64,000 nt of DNA from Manduca sexta (taxonomy: Eukaryota > Arthropoda > Insecta > Lepidoptera > Sphingidae), in the NCBI RefSeq assembly GCF_014839805.1, contig NC_051119.1, positions 1,915,245 to 1,979,244 on the forward strand. The letters are read 5' to 3'. This document shows, in pieces, positions 30,567 through 42,809 of the stretch. The position numbers and the translations under genes are program-made. Under the pieces are notes generated by a model, which worked only from the letters and a program-made list of their open reading frames with translations, ran no database searches and was not told the DNA's origin. Within the stretch, counting starts at the first letter, position 1. Each line of letters starts with the position of its first letter.

Positions 30567-31852
30567 ATGGGGTCGAGTGTGCCGCGCGGCGCGCGCCCGC
30601 CGAGCCACGTGGCGTACTACGTGGCGCTCGCCGGCATCCTCGGCCTGCTCGTGCTGCTCTGCTTCTACTTCTTCTACTACTTCATCAGGAAGGTCAAAGG
30701 TTCGTTCACACGTGAACAACACTACGTTTTCTAGTAGAGGCGTGAAACTAAGGACTCATGTTAAATGATCTCAAATATGAACATTTTTACCCAGCCTTAA
30801 TGTAATAACAGCATTTCGTTCGCTGGGAGGGAAGGCCCAATCAGGACTTGGTTACAGATAATCCTAATTATAATTAAACACGTCACACAAATACATTTAA
30901 TATTCAACATCCAGCCGCAGCAAAAAGTCAAGATAGGATTGAAAACAAAGATTGTATGTAAATGGTGTGGGTTCCTATGCTATGTATGCTTACTGTTGTG
31001 ATTACAGAGCTGTCGCAGCAGGACACGCCGCTGCAGACGCCGACATGCCGCGCCCCTCCCGCGCCTGTCGCCACCTACCCCGTGCAACCAGGTACCCACA
31101 TATTATTAAACCCAGGAGTCATTAGCAAAGGGTCCATATAACCCGATTCTACTGTCATCCCTATATGTAAAATATATGTAGAATCTAATTATCATTAGAA
31201 CGATTTGCAGACTGCATCCATGCATATTAGTATCTATATGTTGTGTCGGGTTCCCTTTCGCTACTGATAGGGTTAAGTCTTAAGGGGCTGTGGTCTTACT
31301 TATGATGGATAAATCTGCTTTGTATTACTGTACCACTGCATCGGCCTCCTTTACCTTTCAGAGGGTGAAGGTTTTATTCGCCCAAGTTGACCTAATGGAG
31401 ACTTCAAATACCTTCGAAATTCTTGTGATGAATTCTTTGATATGTATGTTTTCTCATATTTTCAAATTAAAGCGTGTGACAAAGAATGCCCGGGGCATAG
31501 AAAAGTTATAATTGTGTTGCTGGGCATATTATTTGTTTAAAATTTTCAATATCCGCACTTAGCAAATCCGGGGATATACTCTCAAAGACCGAAAGACCCC
31601 TATGGATTGTTAAATGTCCATCACCGGTAACCTTACTATCTTCTTGCAGTAGTTCGAGACAGCGCAACCGCCATGGCCAAGCTCTGCAAGCAGCTCCCAG
31701 CGCCAGCCTCTAAGGGAGACACCGTGTTCCCTACCTCCACCTCCCCTGCCGCGCTCCACACCGACACAGGGGACGGAGTACCGGCACCACAGCCAGAGAA
31801 AGTACCCGCTCCAGCGGCGGCCACGGTACTCGAGACTGATCTTGTTAGGTAG
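30567..31852 (+). CDS. mem5: 139-residue single-pass membrane protein, three coding exons
   Basis: The coding parts are 30567-30699, 31008-31091 and 31650-31852. Both introns are phase 1 and all joins keep one frame of 139 codons plus TAG. Splice sites: acceptors 'gattgtgcag', 'gtgattacag' and 'ttcttgcag'; donors GTTCGT and GTACCC. The protein starts MGSSVPRGARPPSHV, followed by a very hydrophobic aromatic helix ('ALAGILGLLVLLCFYFFYYF') and IRKVK. The tail of about 95 residues is rich in Pro, Ala and Thr and ends ETDLVR. No signal peptide; N-out/C-in predicted. An acceptor just before the ATG implies upstream leader exons. AATAAA at 31920-31925 is a likely polyadenylation signal. Most secure gene of the cluster; function unknown. 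Confidence 0.7.
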
Positions 31853-31929
31853 GCAGTTTACGAAGGACTATATTAGTCTCTTTCATTTCTTTTATGGAAG
31901 AGAGAGGAGACATTTTCTAAATAAAGTGC

Positions 31930-33400
31930 TTCGACGTTTATGTGATTACGTCGCTTTAGTAAATATGGACAATGATTTCTAATGTACGATTCCTATAATC
32001 GATGTAACCGCTGCCGTCAAATCTATAGTGAAAATGAACCAATCAAGGTAGAATATAATATTGTTTGGTTTATTTTTATCATCAATGGTTCGCAGTTGAG
32101 ATATTTTTTTAGAAATTAGTGGAAAAGCATACAAAATAACGGTTTTTTATAGGTAAATTTATATGCTCGAACTCAGGCAAGTTTCCTAACTGACTATAGA
32201 TTCTATAGCAATTATGTCAAGAGTATAGTCTGATTTGGCAAATTATTTAAAGTCCAGGCGATGCAACTCGGACGCTTCGCTTATTATTGTTGTTCTTGTC
32301 ATCAATTATAGTATTTAGATCGTGTTATTGTTATTTAAACTATGACCAGATTATATTATTGTTATGTATGTAGTTAAAAACTTGTGTGTGTAATAACTTG
32401 CTAAATTATTAAAAGGTGTATAATGAAATCGTCCATGTGTAACGGAATTTTGGAAAAGTATTTAGCTTTTTTCGTAAAATGTATATGAATTTTGTAAAAT
32501 ATAATATATATTTAGTATAATTGAAATGTATTTTCCAACTGTAATTAGTATAGGACCAATTAAAATATTTAATTAGTTTGTATGTATCTCAAATTATTTA
32601 ATAATTTTGGCTAAAATATTACAAGTGCCAGGACTTTATGGGTCAGGAGGAGTAGGTATGTTACATTATTCTATATTTAAATTGACTATGACGTATTTAA
32701 TTGAGAAGAAAAACGTATTCATTGGTAGTTAGAAAGAGACAAACATAATAGATCTGCACTGTTATCAGAATATTTCCCGTTAGAATATAGATTCTAACGG
32801 GAAATAAGGAAAAATAAGCATGTAACGCAAATATAGAATAATATCCCTATATCTTTTAAATTCATTCTCTAACAATGACTAGTTTGTGAATTAAAAATAA
32901 AGAAAAAAATATACTTATTAGCATCAAAAGTGTAAGACAGTTACAAAATTTAGATAAACTATCTACAATTAATTTAAGCATATTAATGCATATAATATTG
33001 TATATTAGTTAGGCTCAGTAACATCATGATTTTTTTTTATTTTGCTCTTTACGGACATGTATTAACAAAACGAGCTCCTTGCTCGTCTCGTAATTTTTGT
33101 ATATAAATACTTACTATATTCACAGCTACTTTAAATACATTGACCGGCCGAAATTACCAAACGGTCTCAATTGCTATCGACGATAGCGAATATGGATCAA
33201 TCACAACAGTTTGTTACGACTCATTTCATTGGTTAATTTTCGGCGCCGTCATTTAATTTCACAATTAAAACATTGATTCTACCGCGATTTTTTGCTTGCG
33301 AAAGATGCGTATGCGGTGTCTAACTTAAAGTATGGTTATGTATGAAAGTTGTATGTAAAGCCGTCCATCGCTCGCCCTCATGTATACGCTTTATTAATCC
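31930..33400. other. AT-rich non-coding stretch after mem5
   Basis: Contains only a 15-bp perfect hairpin (32772-32805) and low-complexity AT-rich DNA. Confidence 0.5.
32772..32805. repeat. Perfect 15-bp hairpin
   Basis: ATTTCCCGTTAGAAT and its complement around the loop ATAG. Confidence 0.8.
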
Positions 33401-33416
33401 GCGCCAATGTCATTCC

Positions 33417-33615
33417 CCCTTATTCATAGACGTTATTTATCTAAGGACGGAGCATTGCTGTGATAACAAGTCTGTTTCTCAGTGCTGACGGCATGGCAGC
33501 CTTCGCAGTGCGTAGCCATAGGGCCGTTGTGATTGCTTAATATTGTTGTACCTCAATATTAGCCTAATACAGCTTCACTCCGCCCTTAGATAAAAAACGT
33601 CTATGAATAATAGGG
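33417..33615. mobile_element. MITE with about 35-bp imperfect terminal inverted repeats
   Basis: The left arm 'cccttattcatagacgtta' and 'tatctaagg.cggag' pair with the right arm 'ctccg.ccttagata' and 'aacgtctatgaataataggg'. About 199 bp, non-coding. Confidence 0.7.
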
Positions 33616-33619
33616 TTAA

Positions 33620-35169
33620 TGTTTATTTGTTACCGGATAAAATTAATAAACGGTGTTCGCTATCTCCGGAAATATCGCTGTTTTGGATCAATAAATTTAA
33701 TATGACGTTCAGTATTAAATTAGTTTAATTGGTTTGTTTTCCAGATAGATCTGCAGATAGCAAACAACATTGTTTATTAATTTTCGCCGTTATTTGTAGT
33801 TGTAAGTATTAAAATATAATATAAATTATATTCAAAATTGTACTCAATTTTATAGTAATTTAAACTAAATATTTGTATTAAAAGGCATTCATGTGAAGTG
33901 ATTCTTATGTATTAGATAAATAATGGCATAAATTATTAATATTTAAGGTATAATATTGCACTTGATATCAAACATAGTGCTTCACTGAACATTATGACTT
34001 CACATCTTATATGTGGATGTAAGCTGAGTGCAGTCCTCAGGAATTTGATTCAATGTTCTTAACATTGCTACTGTTTATACGCAGTCGCGCTAAGCGAGTA
34101 AGTAAGAGAGACGAGTAAGTAGCTAGGCGAGCTACTTACTCATCTCGTTCTTCATTGTATAAAAAAGCTTTGATACCGTAAATCAAATTATGTAAAATAT
34201 AATATAAATATTAATAATTTTATTCGCATATAGGGTTATATTATATTTAGATCTAAAAACACAATCTAAGTACGTGATGGCACGTAACAAGAGTTGCTTG
34301 TAATACAGGACCACATTTGGGGCAGTAGTGTGGGGGGTCCGTCAAGTTTCTGTACGTTTATACGCTTACTGTATTTATTTTATAAATAAATGTTGTTTAC
34401 TTATTTAATGTGTGTTTAATAACAGTATCACCCAGATTTATACCACTACTGATCTTTACCTTCTTTAACCTTTTTTTTATTTATTTATTTATAAATCATG
34501 GGATAAGAAACGGATACACAATTTGTATAAAATCAAATAACATAAATAATAAATGTGTAATTCATAACGTTATCCTCAAATTAGTTTTAGACGAAATTAT
34601 TTGATTGATATTTGAACAGATTGTCCAATTTAAGGTGATTAGTCGATTTGATATCTAAATTCTTATAGATAAATTATATTTGATGCAAAATCTTTGCAAG
34701 TCGTTTTTCTTCGAACGAGCGAGCGATGTAATAATGTAATTTTGAAAAGAACCATGCGATTTCTTTAGCTTTAAACTTCACTCGAGTCCCACTTCAGTTA
34801 TATAGCTTATAATTTGGTAATAAAACAACTGTAACTTGGAACAAAATTTATTGACATCAAAATATGTTACAACGCTTAGAATATTAAGAGGCAATACTGA
34901 AAAATAAAGTGAAAATTAATGACTATTAGAAAACACAATTCAAAACATCGATGCGCTTGTTTGGCAATTAATATATATCCAAGTTATATATACTGCTTTC
35001 AAAAGGATAAAAAACTTAAATTATGTAATGAGAATTTCGTATTATACTCAATTTTTATGACACTGAATATAATAAAATTAAGTACACTTGTACTACGTAT
35101 GCGATGTTTTTGCAACATTAATCACAGGAAAATAGTTCAAGTCTAAATATATAAATAAGTAAAATATTA
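33620..35169. other. AT-rich non-coding stretch up to the gap
   Basis: No gene or repeat recognised. Short ORFs here are AT-driven. Confidence 0.5.
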
Positions 35170-35669
35170 NNNNNNNNNNNNNNNNNNNNNNNNNNNNNNN
35201 NNNNNNNNNNNNNNNNNNNNNNNNNNNNNNNNNNNNNNNNNNNNNNNNNNNNNNNNNNNNNNNNNNNNNNNNNNNNNNNNNNNNNNNNNNNNNNNNNNNN
35301 NNNNNNNNNNNNNNNNNNNNNNNNNNNNNNNNNNNNNNNNNNNNNNNNNNNNNNNNNNNNNNNNNNNNNNNNNNNNNNNNNNNNNNNNNNNNNNNNNNNN
35401 NNNNNNNNNNNNNNNNNNNNNNNNNNNNNNNNNNNNNNNNNNNNNNNNNNNNNNNNNNNNNNNNNNNNNNNNNNNNNNNNNNNNNNNNNNNNNNNNNNNN
35501 NNNNNNNNNNNNNNNNNNNNNNNNNNNNNNNNNNNNNNNNNNNNNNNNNNNNNNNNNNNNNNNNNNNNNNNNNNNNNNNNNNNNNNNNNNNNNNNNNNNN
35601 NNNNNNNNNNNNNNNNNNNNNNNNNNNNNNNNNNNNNNNNNNNNNNNNNNNNNNNNNNNNNNNNNNNNN
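35170..35669. other. Assembly gap, 500 N
   Basis: Exactly 500 N. The round size suggests a scaffolding placeholder rather than a measured length. Confidence 0.98.
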
Positions 35670-36092
35670 CAACCAATTAGACGTTCTGTTGTCGATAAAT
35701 TACAGCCTTTCATTCAGTTTAATCTTTTTACAAAATGTCCGTTTTTTATTTCTACTACATTTTATTAAAGTTCCGTTGTATGTAACAAATATTTGAACAT
35801 TGATGTAACAATATCAAATATCTTGCTACAATATTGTATAGTATTAGGTGTTTGTTCTTTTAGCATAATAATGGACGTATTTTAATCTCGAAGGGATAGG
35901 CAGAAGCGCAACTTGTACACCCGTTTTTCGCCATATTGATTTCAACGCATTTATATTAGCAAGACTAGTCCAACATAATATCAATTTAATCCGCGATTGT
36001 CACATTAAGTCTCATTTCTCAGATAGATGAATATGAACATAGGCGCCGGTAGGGGGGTGCAATAGGTGCACATGCAACCCCATGCCCATAAA

Positions 36093-36379
36093 TCTATATA
36101 TGTAAAAATTAATCCCTATTTCCCTTAGTCACGCCATCACGCGTGAACGGCTGGACCGATAACACTATTTTTTTTTTGTTGTGTTTGTTATTGTCATGAG
36201 AAGGTTCTTATGAAAGAAAAAATTCAAAAAATTGCGCGGAAAATTAGAAAAATGAAGAAGATTTAACGATAGTATTAATTTTACATAACTGTCAGTGGTT
36301 TGAAATAACTGTCAGCGATCGACAGAATGCGCGCGTGTATACATAGTTAAGACAGGACAACGTCTGTCGGGTCAGCTAG
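36093..36379 (+). mobile_element. Helitron-like non-autonomous element
   Basis: Starts 5'-TCTATATATG and ends GGGTCAGCTAG followed by T, with A before the TC: the Helitron pattern (TC...CTRR, inserted between A and T). A short hairpin-forming block (GACAACGTCTGTC) precedes the end. Related copies: 41992-42252 (-) and 57572-57889 (-). No coding capacity. Confidence 0.6.
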
Positions 36380-37155
36380 TAAACAATAAATATGTCACTG
36401 AATAAATCTGCAACAATGGGAATTATCAACCACAGAGGTATTTTTATGATAAAGCATTTTCAAAAAACCCCTAGATTTGAATTTGAAAGTAAAAAACGTA
36501 ATGATATGATCGCTCTCTTAATAAAATGACATATTCCAAAATTGTTAATTTGTGGCAATCGTCTAAAAACTAATTTCTGTTGGCGACCTTTACTTTTTCT
36601 TCCTTTTTTTCATGCTATAGGTTTCATTTATGACCTATCTTTAATCATTTCAATTTTATAGTAACTTAAAAAAATGTCGCAAACACAAATTCGTTTCTTT
36701 GATGATTCCCACTAATTAATAATTTTGGATAGGTCGTTATTTTTTATGAGATCGTTATGTCGTATAGTCCGTAGGTGCAGATACACCACCCTAAAATAAA
36801 TCTTAGCGGCGCCCATGAATATATAAAAAGTATCATTTTCAAGCGGGATTCTCACATCTAGGTCTCATTTCTCAGAAGGATTCTCAGAAGGTAGTATATT
36901 CTATTTATTATCGTATCAAATTTTCATATTATTATTATTATTGTTTTAATGTACGCTCTAAACTGCCCTTTCGTCTATTTTTATCATCTTCATCCAATGG
37001 TTGTCTGGTAGAGATCGTCTCGAGCGATACGACCGCCATTTGTACCACCGATGTTTAAATCATTTCCATCATATGTATACATATTTGTTTTGTTTTTTTA
37101 ATGCTTATGGTGTACAATAAAGTTTTAAAATAAAATAAAATAAGGATGATATATA

Positions 37156-38462
37156 CCTAGTCTTGCCATAAATATTGTAATAAAGAAAAAAGAAAATTGT
37201 TAACTGCAAATAACATTTATTACTTTTACAGTGTGTCAGTTTAATACATAAATATAAAACAATTAAAAATATAAAAAGCTTATTCGAAGTGGTCTCCATT
37301 GGCTGCAATACAGTCCTTTAAACGATGAGGCCAGTTATCAATAGAAGCACGCACTCTTTCCATGGGAAAATTCTTCACTGCCAATCGTATAGATTGTTTT
37401 AGGGACTCAAATTATCATGGCGTTTAGAGCAAGCTGTACTCTCTAAAACTGACCACAAATCATAATCCAGCGGATTAAGATCGGGACTAGACGACGGCCA
37501 GTCTTCAGCTCTGATGAAGTCCGAAACGTTCGATTCCAACCAAGACTGCGTGGACCGAGCTTTATGACCCGGCGCCGAGTCTTGCTGGAAGGACCATACT
37601 TGGTTATTGAACATGGTGATGTTAAGGGGCTTAACTACCTTCTCAAGAATGGTATCTTGATACACTTGTGCCGATGTTTTGATACCTTTTTCACAAAAAT
37701 ATGGCTCAGTCACTCCTTCATAGCTAACACCCCACCAAACCATCACTGAAGTCGGATAATGTCCACGTTGCACTCTGTCGACTAATTGGGAAGCTTCCTT
37801 AGAGCTTTGAGCATAAATACGGTCATTTTGTTTGTTAAAATGTTGCTCAATTGTAAAAATTTTCTCATCCGTAAACAAAATTTTTCTGTGACCTCCCTTT
37901 GCGTACCGCTTCAGTAGTTGTTTCGATTTTTACCACCCCTATTCTTCTTTAAATTATCAGTTAAGAAATGGCCAGTGCGTCTCTTATAGGCTGCAAGTCC
38001 TAAGTCATCTTTTAAAATACGCGACATGGTTCTAGGTGCTATCTTCATTTCCCGAGATAAAATCTTTTGCTTTCGGACAGGATTTCTTCGAATTCTTTCC
38101 CTTACTGCTTTGACCACCTTTTTCGTACGAACACTACGTGGACGGCCAGATCTTTTCTGTCACAAACAGAGGAGGTCTCATTGTACCTATTAATAGCCCG
38201 GTACACAAACATTTTACTAATACCAAGTGTATGGAGAGTTTTAAAAATTGCATTTGGCTCCATACCTACTTTGTGTAATGCTATCACAGCGATTCGGTTC
38301 TCTTTATCACCCCACACCATTTTAATATCGCAAAATATTTTACAATGTATTGGCGCCAAAATGAGAAAACACAATGAACAATCGTATAAAAATGACAGAT
38401 TCGAAATTCAAATGTAATATTTTTTTATAATTAAGTGTAACAGTATTTATGGCCAGACTAAG
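37156..38462 (-). mobile_element. Full-length mariner-type transposon, 1307 bp
   Basis: The left end CCTAGTCTTGCCATAAATA and the reverse complement of the right end (CTTAGTCTGGCCATAAATA) are terminal inverted repeats of about 28 bp. TA lies on both sides (37154-37155 and 38463-38464). A broken transposase is on the minus strand. Size and TA duplication fit Tc1/mariner. Confidence 0.88.
37280..38320 (-). pseudogene. Mariner-type transposase, frameshifted
   Basis: Minus strand, from MVWGDKENRI to a C-terminus ending NGDHFE. The N-terminal helix-turn-helix region lies in two frames (38320-38102, then about 38117-37911). The catalytic domain (about 37900-37399) has 'FTDEK' (first Asp), 'QQDSAPGHKA' (second) and 'SSSPDLNPLDYDLW' (third), with 32 residues between the second and third by my count. 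The final 40 residues (37400-37280) are in a further frame. There are therefore at least three breaks and the copy cannot make transposase. Nominal length about 346 codons, normal for the family. Confidence 0.85.
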
Positions 38463-38699
38463 TATAAAAAGTACCTTCAGTTATTAAGGGAAATTGGAGC
38501 GACATCCCTGCCCTATTTACCGGTTAGCCGGATATCGGATGAAGGCCGGATACGCCGGCCGGCCGGCCACCGTATAACCGCAGTTATTGAGCGTCACCTA
38601 TTCAACACCTCTGATTACTACAATTTCCATCAACGTTCTATGTTAACGAAATAGTGTTCGAGTTTGAATGAAGCTTTGTGAAATATGTCTATATTACCA

Positions 38700-39370
38700 A
38701 AATAAATATCATACTATAATACTAATATTATAAATACGAAAGTTTGTGTGGATGTACGTATGTATGTATGTTTGTTCCTCTTCAACGATAAACCTACACA
38801 ACGGATTTCCATGAAACTTAGCAGTAATATTGGTTATACATCAGAATAACACATAGGCTACAATTTATAATTATGGATGTATGAATGCATGTATGTATGT
38901 TCCTCTTTCACGAAAAAACTACTGAACGGATTTGGATGAAACTTTACAGTAATATTGATTATCAGAATAACAAATAGGAATCAATTTATAACGATTTTGT
39001 GTTATTTGGTCATAGTATAACGATCAAGTAACCGGAATAAAATTGCTATCTTGGTGTACGCTGACGAAAGCGTTAGAGTTAGACAAAGATGATCTACCGT
39101 AGGATTGTTCGTCTTAAATAGTTCTAAATAAAAATCCGCGACAGCATATATTTATTTTTTATGTCGAAGCCACTATGACCAAAATAGGGAGCCATTTTTG
39201 TCTGTCTGTATGGTATCGATTTTCTCAAAATCTACTGAACGGATTTTTATGATATATGGTATGAAGATAGTTTAAAACTCTGGTTATAGGCTACTTCCTA
39301 TCCCGGATAAATATATAGCGGGACTTTTATCCCGGAAAACTCCTTTACGCGGTCGAAGCTTTATAAAATG
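38700..39370 (+). repeat. RTE-like non-coding 3' repeats, locally duplicated
   Basis: Two similar blocks ('tgtatgtatgtt..ttcctctttca' ... 'acggattt..atgaaactt.acagtaatattg..tat') lie at about 38755-38860 and 38880-38985. A third related piece (39190-39360) has 'tctactgaacggatttttatgatat' and 'cggataaatatatagcgggac'. These are common non-coding parts of RTE-like elements. Confidence 0.5.
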
Positions 39371-39819
39371 TTGTTACAAAAGAAAAATTAAGATGATTGC
39401 GCAATAAATTGCAAAATTTTAGAAAAATTTATATATTTTTTTAACTTCGTCTATTTTAGCCACCAAGCAGCAATGTGCAAATACTATTGTTTCTCGGTAT
39501 GGACATTGTCAATAATGTCAGTAGTCGAAATTATGAAACTTATTGGTTAAGCTCATATTTTATTGTGAATTAAAATATAACACCAATGAATGAACAAAAA
39601 CACAAAAAGATTAACAAGTGACCCGATACATGAAAGCCGACAAACTATGAACGATTAAAAGCGAATTACTGTCGGTTATTTACACAATAACGCTTTGTGG
39701 CCAAATTTTGTTTGTATTCGCTTTAATATTCATTGATGAATTAAATTTTGAATTATTTTCATTAAATTACACGTTACGTTGGTGACAATGTTGAGGGCGT
39801 TTGTCTACTACATTACATT

Positions 39820-40159
39820 ACATTACAGCATTTGGATATACGCCGTGTCGGTGCCAGCGCACAGAGCGCTCGTCTACTGCACTACACATAACAGCACTCG
39901 GCTAATACGCCGCGTCGATGACAACGCACAGAGCGCTCGTCTACTGCACTACACATAACAGCACTCGGCTATACGCCGCGTCGGTGACAGCGCGGAGAGC
40001 GCTCGTCTACTGCACTACACATAACAGCACTCGGCTATACGCCGCGTCGGTGACAGCGCGGAGAGCGCTCGTCTACTGCACTACACATAACAGCACTCGG
40101 CTATACGCCGCGCCGGTGACAGCGCGGAGAGCGCTCGTCTACTGCACTACGCATAACAA
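39820..40159 (+). repeat. 66-bp minisatellite array, about 5 units
   Basis: The unit contains 'gagcgctcgtctactgcac' and 'ataacagcactcggctatac'. Period 66 bp, so one reading frame stays open through 22-residue repeats ('RRALVYCTTHNSTRLYAA'). Units vary by point changes. The same unit occurs at 44057-44740 on the opposite strand. Confidence 0.9.
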
Positions 40160-41500
40160 TATTTTTAAATTAATTGTGATTGGTTTAATTTTATGTCGTT
40201 CATCAGACAACATAGGTACATAAAAATAGTGTATATTAAATTGGCTCTCTCATTGTCGTAAACGCAAATGGGGCTGAAAATTGAGTTGGAATTAAAGCGA
40301 GTCGGAATGCACCGGTGAAAACAAGTAATATTATATTAAAAAACAATGTTGCCTGATATGAACGTTATTTTGTTATTTTCGATTGTAATGATGTGCTATA
40401 TTTGTTTATTATAAAATATGTATATATAGAATAATAATAAGTCAGATATTAATAGATATATTCTATATCAATTCATTTATTTGTCAAATGTCACATACAG
40501 AATAAAAAATTAAAACAAATACTTAGGCACAGTTCATAAAGTACCACGTGGAGTACGTAGCGGCCAAAAGGCCCGCCTCAATCGTCAGTCGATGTAATAA
40601 AATCATTAATTTAATCCAAACCAGACATAACGTCATCAATATAACCTAAAATTGGCTATTAAAATTCATCTCCCGCCAATAATTGGCCAGCCATCACTCG
40701 GGGCCACAAAACACGCGTTTAAAAACATGTCTCAACGCGTCCGCCCGTGTCCCAAATTACGTGTAACATCGATATTCCGGTGTTGTTTGATTTTAAGCGT
40801 AAGCCATAAGCGGAAGCGATTTCGTTTTTAAGGCTTGGAAAATAACAGTATTTAGCCAGTTAGTCTTTTTTTATCCGATTGGTCTATTAAATTGGTTGAA
40901 TGCACTCGCTTTAATACTATTTAAATGCCGCTTTATATTTAAAATATAGTATCTATATAGTAAAGAAGTTTATAAGTTTAAACTTTATTGATTTTTGTAT
41001 TTTTTATTATCTTTACTAGTCTATATCAGTCAAACATATTATATGATCCCTACATATAAATAAATAAATAGAACAGGGGTGTCATAGGGACTAGGTTGGT
41101 GCCATGAATTTACGAGTAAATTCACTTTTTGATTGCCATTATCTTAAATAATAGGAATTTTTATGTTAATTAATTCCCAGATGATATAAGTTTATAGACC
41201 TCCTGCTCTCCACGCGGCATCTGGGTAGCATAAATCGTTTACCCTGTGTAAGAGCCGTATAGTAACCATGTAAGTACTACAGACTTTTACTGTACAAGAG
41301 AGTAAGCATTATTATGTAAGGTTGACTGAGTGATGTTGTCTTATGACTTTTCCTCATTGATGATAACAGTCAGTATTATGTTTGTCAACTTTCTGAGTTT
41401 GTTAGTTTATTTATTTTTATCTTATGGCTTTGACTTTAGCGGCGTGTTTCCGCAGTTCCTACAGCTTTTACCATTGCTCTTATATTTAGACTGAATTTCT
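40160..41500. other. Non-coding stretch between the minisatellite arrays
   Basis: AT-rich; no gene or known repeat end recognised. Confidence 0.5.
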
Positions 41501-41619
41501 TCTAGCTTTATTTCGGCTACGGTGCCCAATCATAACGGATATCAGCTTGGCACGCAAGAGATATTATAGTGCATAAGTGTATGAGAAAATACAGCACTCT
41601 CTGTTCCTTCACTTACATA

Positions 41620-41880
41620 GTACAGTGAGACGATAATCCGACATGACCAGAGAAAGATCAGGCGCAGGGCCAACGGCTTTACGTGCTTTTCGAGGCACTG
41701 GGGTATCACACCACCAACTTCCTGACTCCGAATTGCGACTGAATAAATTTTAAGATGGAAAAACCCAATGCCACTTATTTTTGGTCCGACTCACGATTCA
41801 AACTCAAAACCTGAGGTTCATCATCGTTCAGGCCCTCGTACTCATACCGCGTCCACAACTACGATATTGAGATAGATTTT
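41620..41880 (-). repeat. Diverged SINE-like segment
   Basis: Order 'ggctttacgtgcttttcgaggcac', 'ccaacttcctgactccg', 'aaaaacccaa' and 'gactcacgattcaaactc' resembles a minus-strand tRNA-derived SINE, distinct from families B and C. Confidence 0.4.
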
Positions 41881-41991
41881 TCGTATTACACAGAACACTT
41901 TTATTTCGTTTCTCACTGTCCTTTAGATCCACTGTAATGTAATTTAGATTATTATTATTAGTAATTTGTTTAGTGTATCTTTATAAATAAA

Positions 41992-42252
41992 CTAGCTGAC
42001 CAGACAGATAGCGCGCATTCTGTTAATTGCTGACAGTTATTTCAAACAATTGACAGTTATGTAAAATGGTTATTTTCGTTAAGTTTACTTAAATTTTCTA
42101 ATTTTCCGCGCAATTTTTTGAATTTTTTCTTTCATAAGAACCTTCTCCTGACTATAACAAACACAACAAAAGAAACAGTGAAATCGGTCCAGCCGTTCAC
42201 GCGTGATGGCGTGACCAAGGGAAATAGGGATTCATTTTTATATATATATAGA
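41992..42252 (-). mobile_element. Helitron-like non-autonomous element
   Basis: The minus strand starts TCTATATATATATA and ends GTCAGCTAG, followed by T. The internal 'acgccatcacgcgtgaacggctgg' block matches 36093-36379. Confidence 0.6.
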
Positions 42253-42496
42253 TAAACTGGCCAAAACATCGGAATTAAATGGATTCTTCTGACTTACCCC
42301 AAACAACCAATAGAAATCTCCGGCCACCGTTTAATATTCATAGAGTAATTAATTTTGGTCAGCCACGGCGGCCGGTGTGGATGTTGGTTCCCAGACCTCG
42401 GGAATATGGTTTATCAGTGGAAAATGTAATTAGCGATTTTATTTGTACGATAAAACTGGAAATATAGGAAGTTATCATCGGACAATGAGACTATAT

Positions 42497-42803
42497 TCGA
42501 TAGCCTAGTTGGTTGTGGAACGGACTGCCGAGATGAAGGTCCGCAGGTTCAAAACCCAAGGGCACACACCTCTATCTTTTCTAAAGTTATGTGTGTATTC
42601 TTTGTCAATTATCGCTTGCTTTAACGTTGAAGGAAAACATTGTGAGGAAACCTGCATACCTGAGAAGTTGAGGTGTGTGAAGTCCACCAATCCGCACTAG
42701 GCCAGCGTGGTAGATGGACTAAGGTCTACCTCCTCTCAGTAGTAGAAGAGGTCCGTGCCCAGCAGTAGGACTGTATATAATACAAGGCTGATATTAATAT
42801 TAA
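42497..42803 (+). repeat. SINE family C
   Basis: Near full-length copy from 'gatagcctagttggttgtgg' through 'tatataatacaaggctgat'. Confidence 0.8.
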
Positions 42804-42809
42804 TGAGAC

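Noticed and set aside
35093..35713. ORFs of 169-206 codons across the gap
   Set aside because: They consist almost wholly of N positions.
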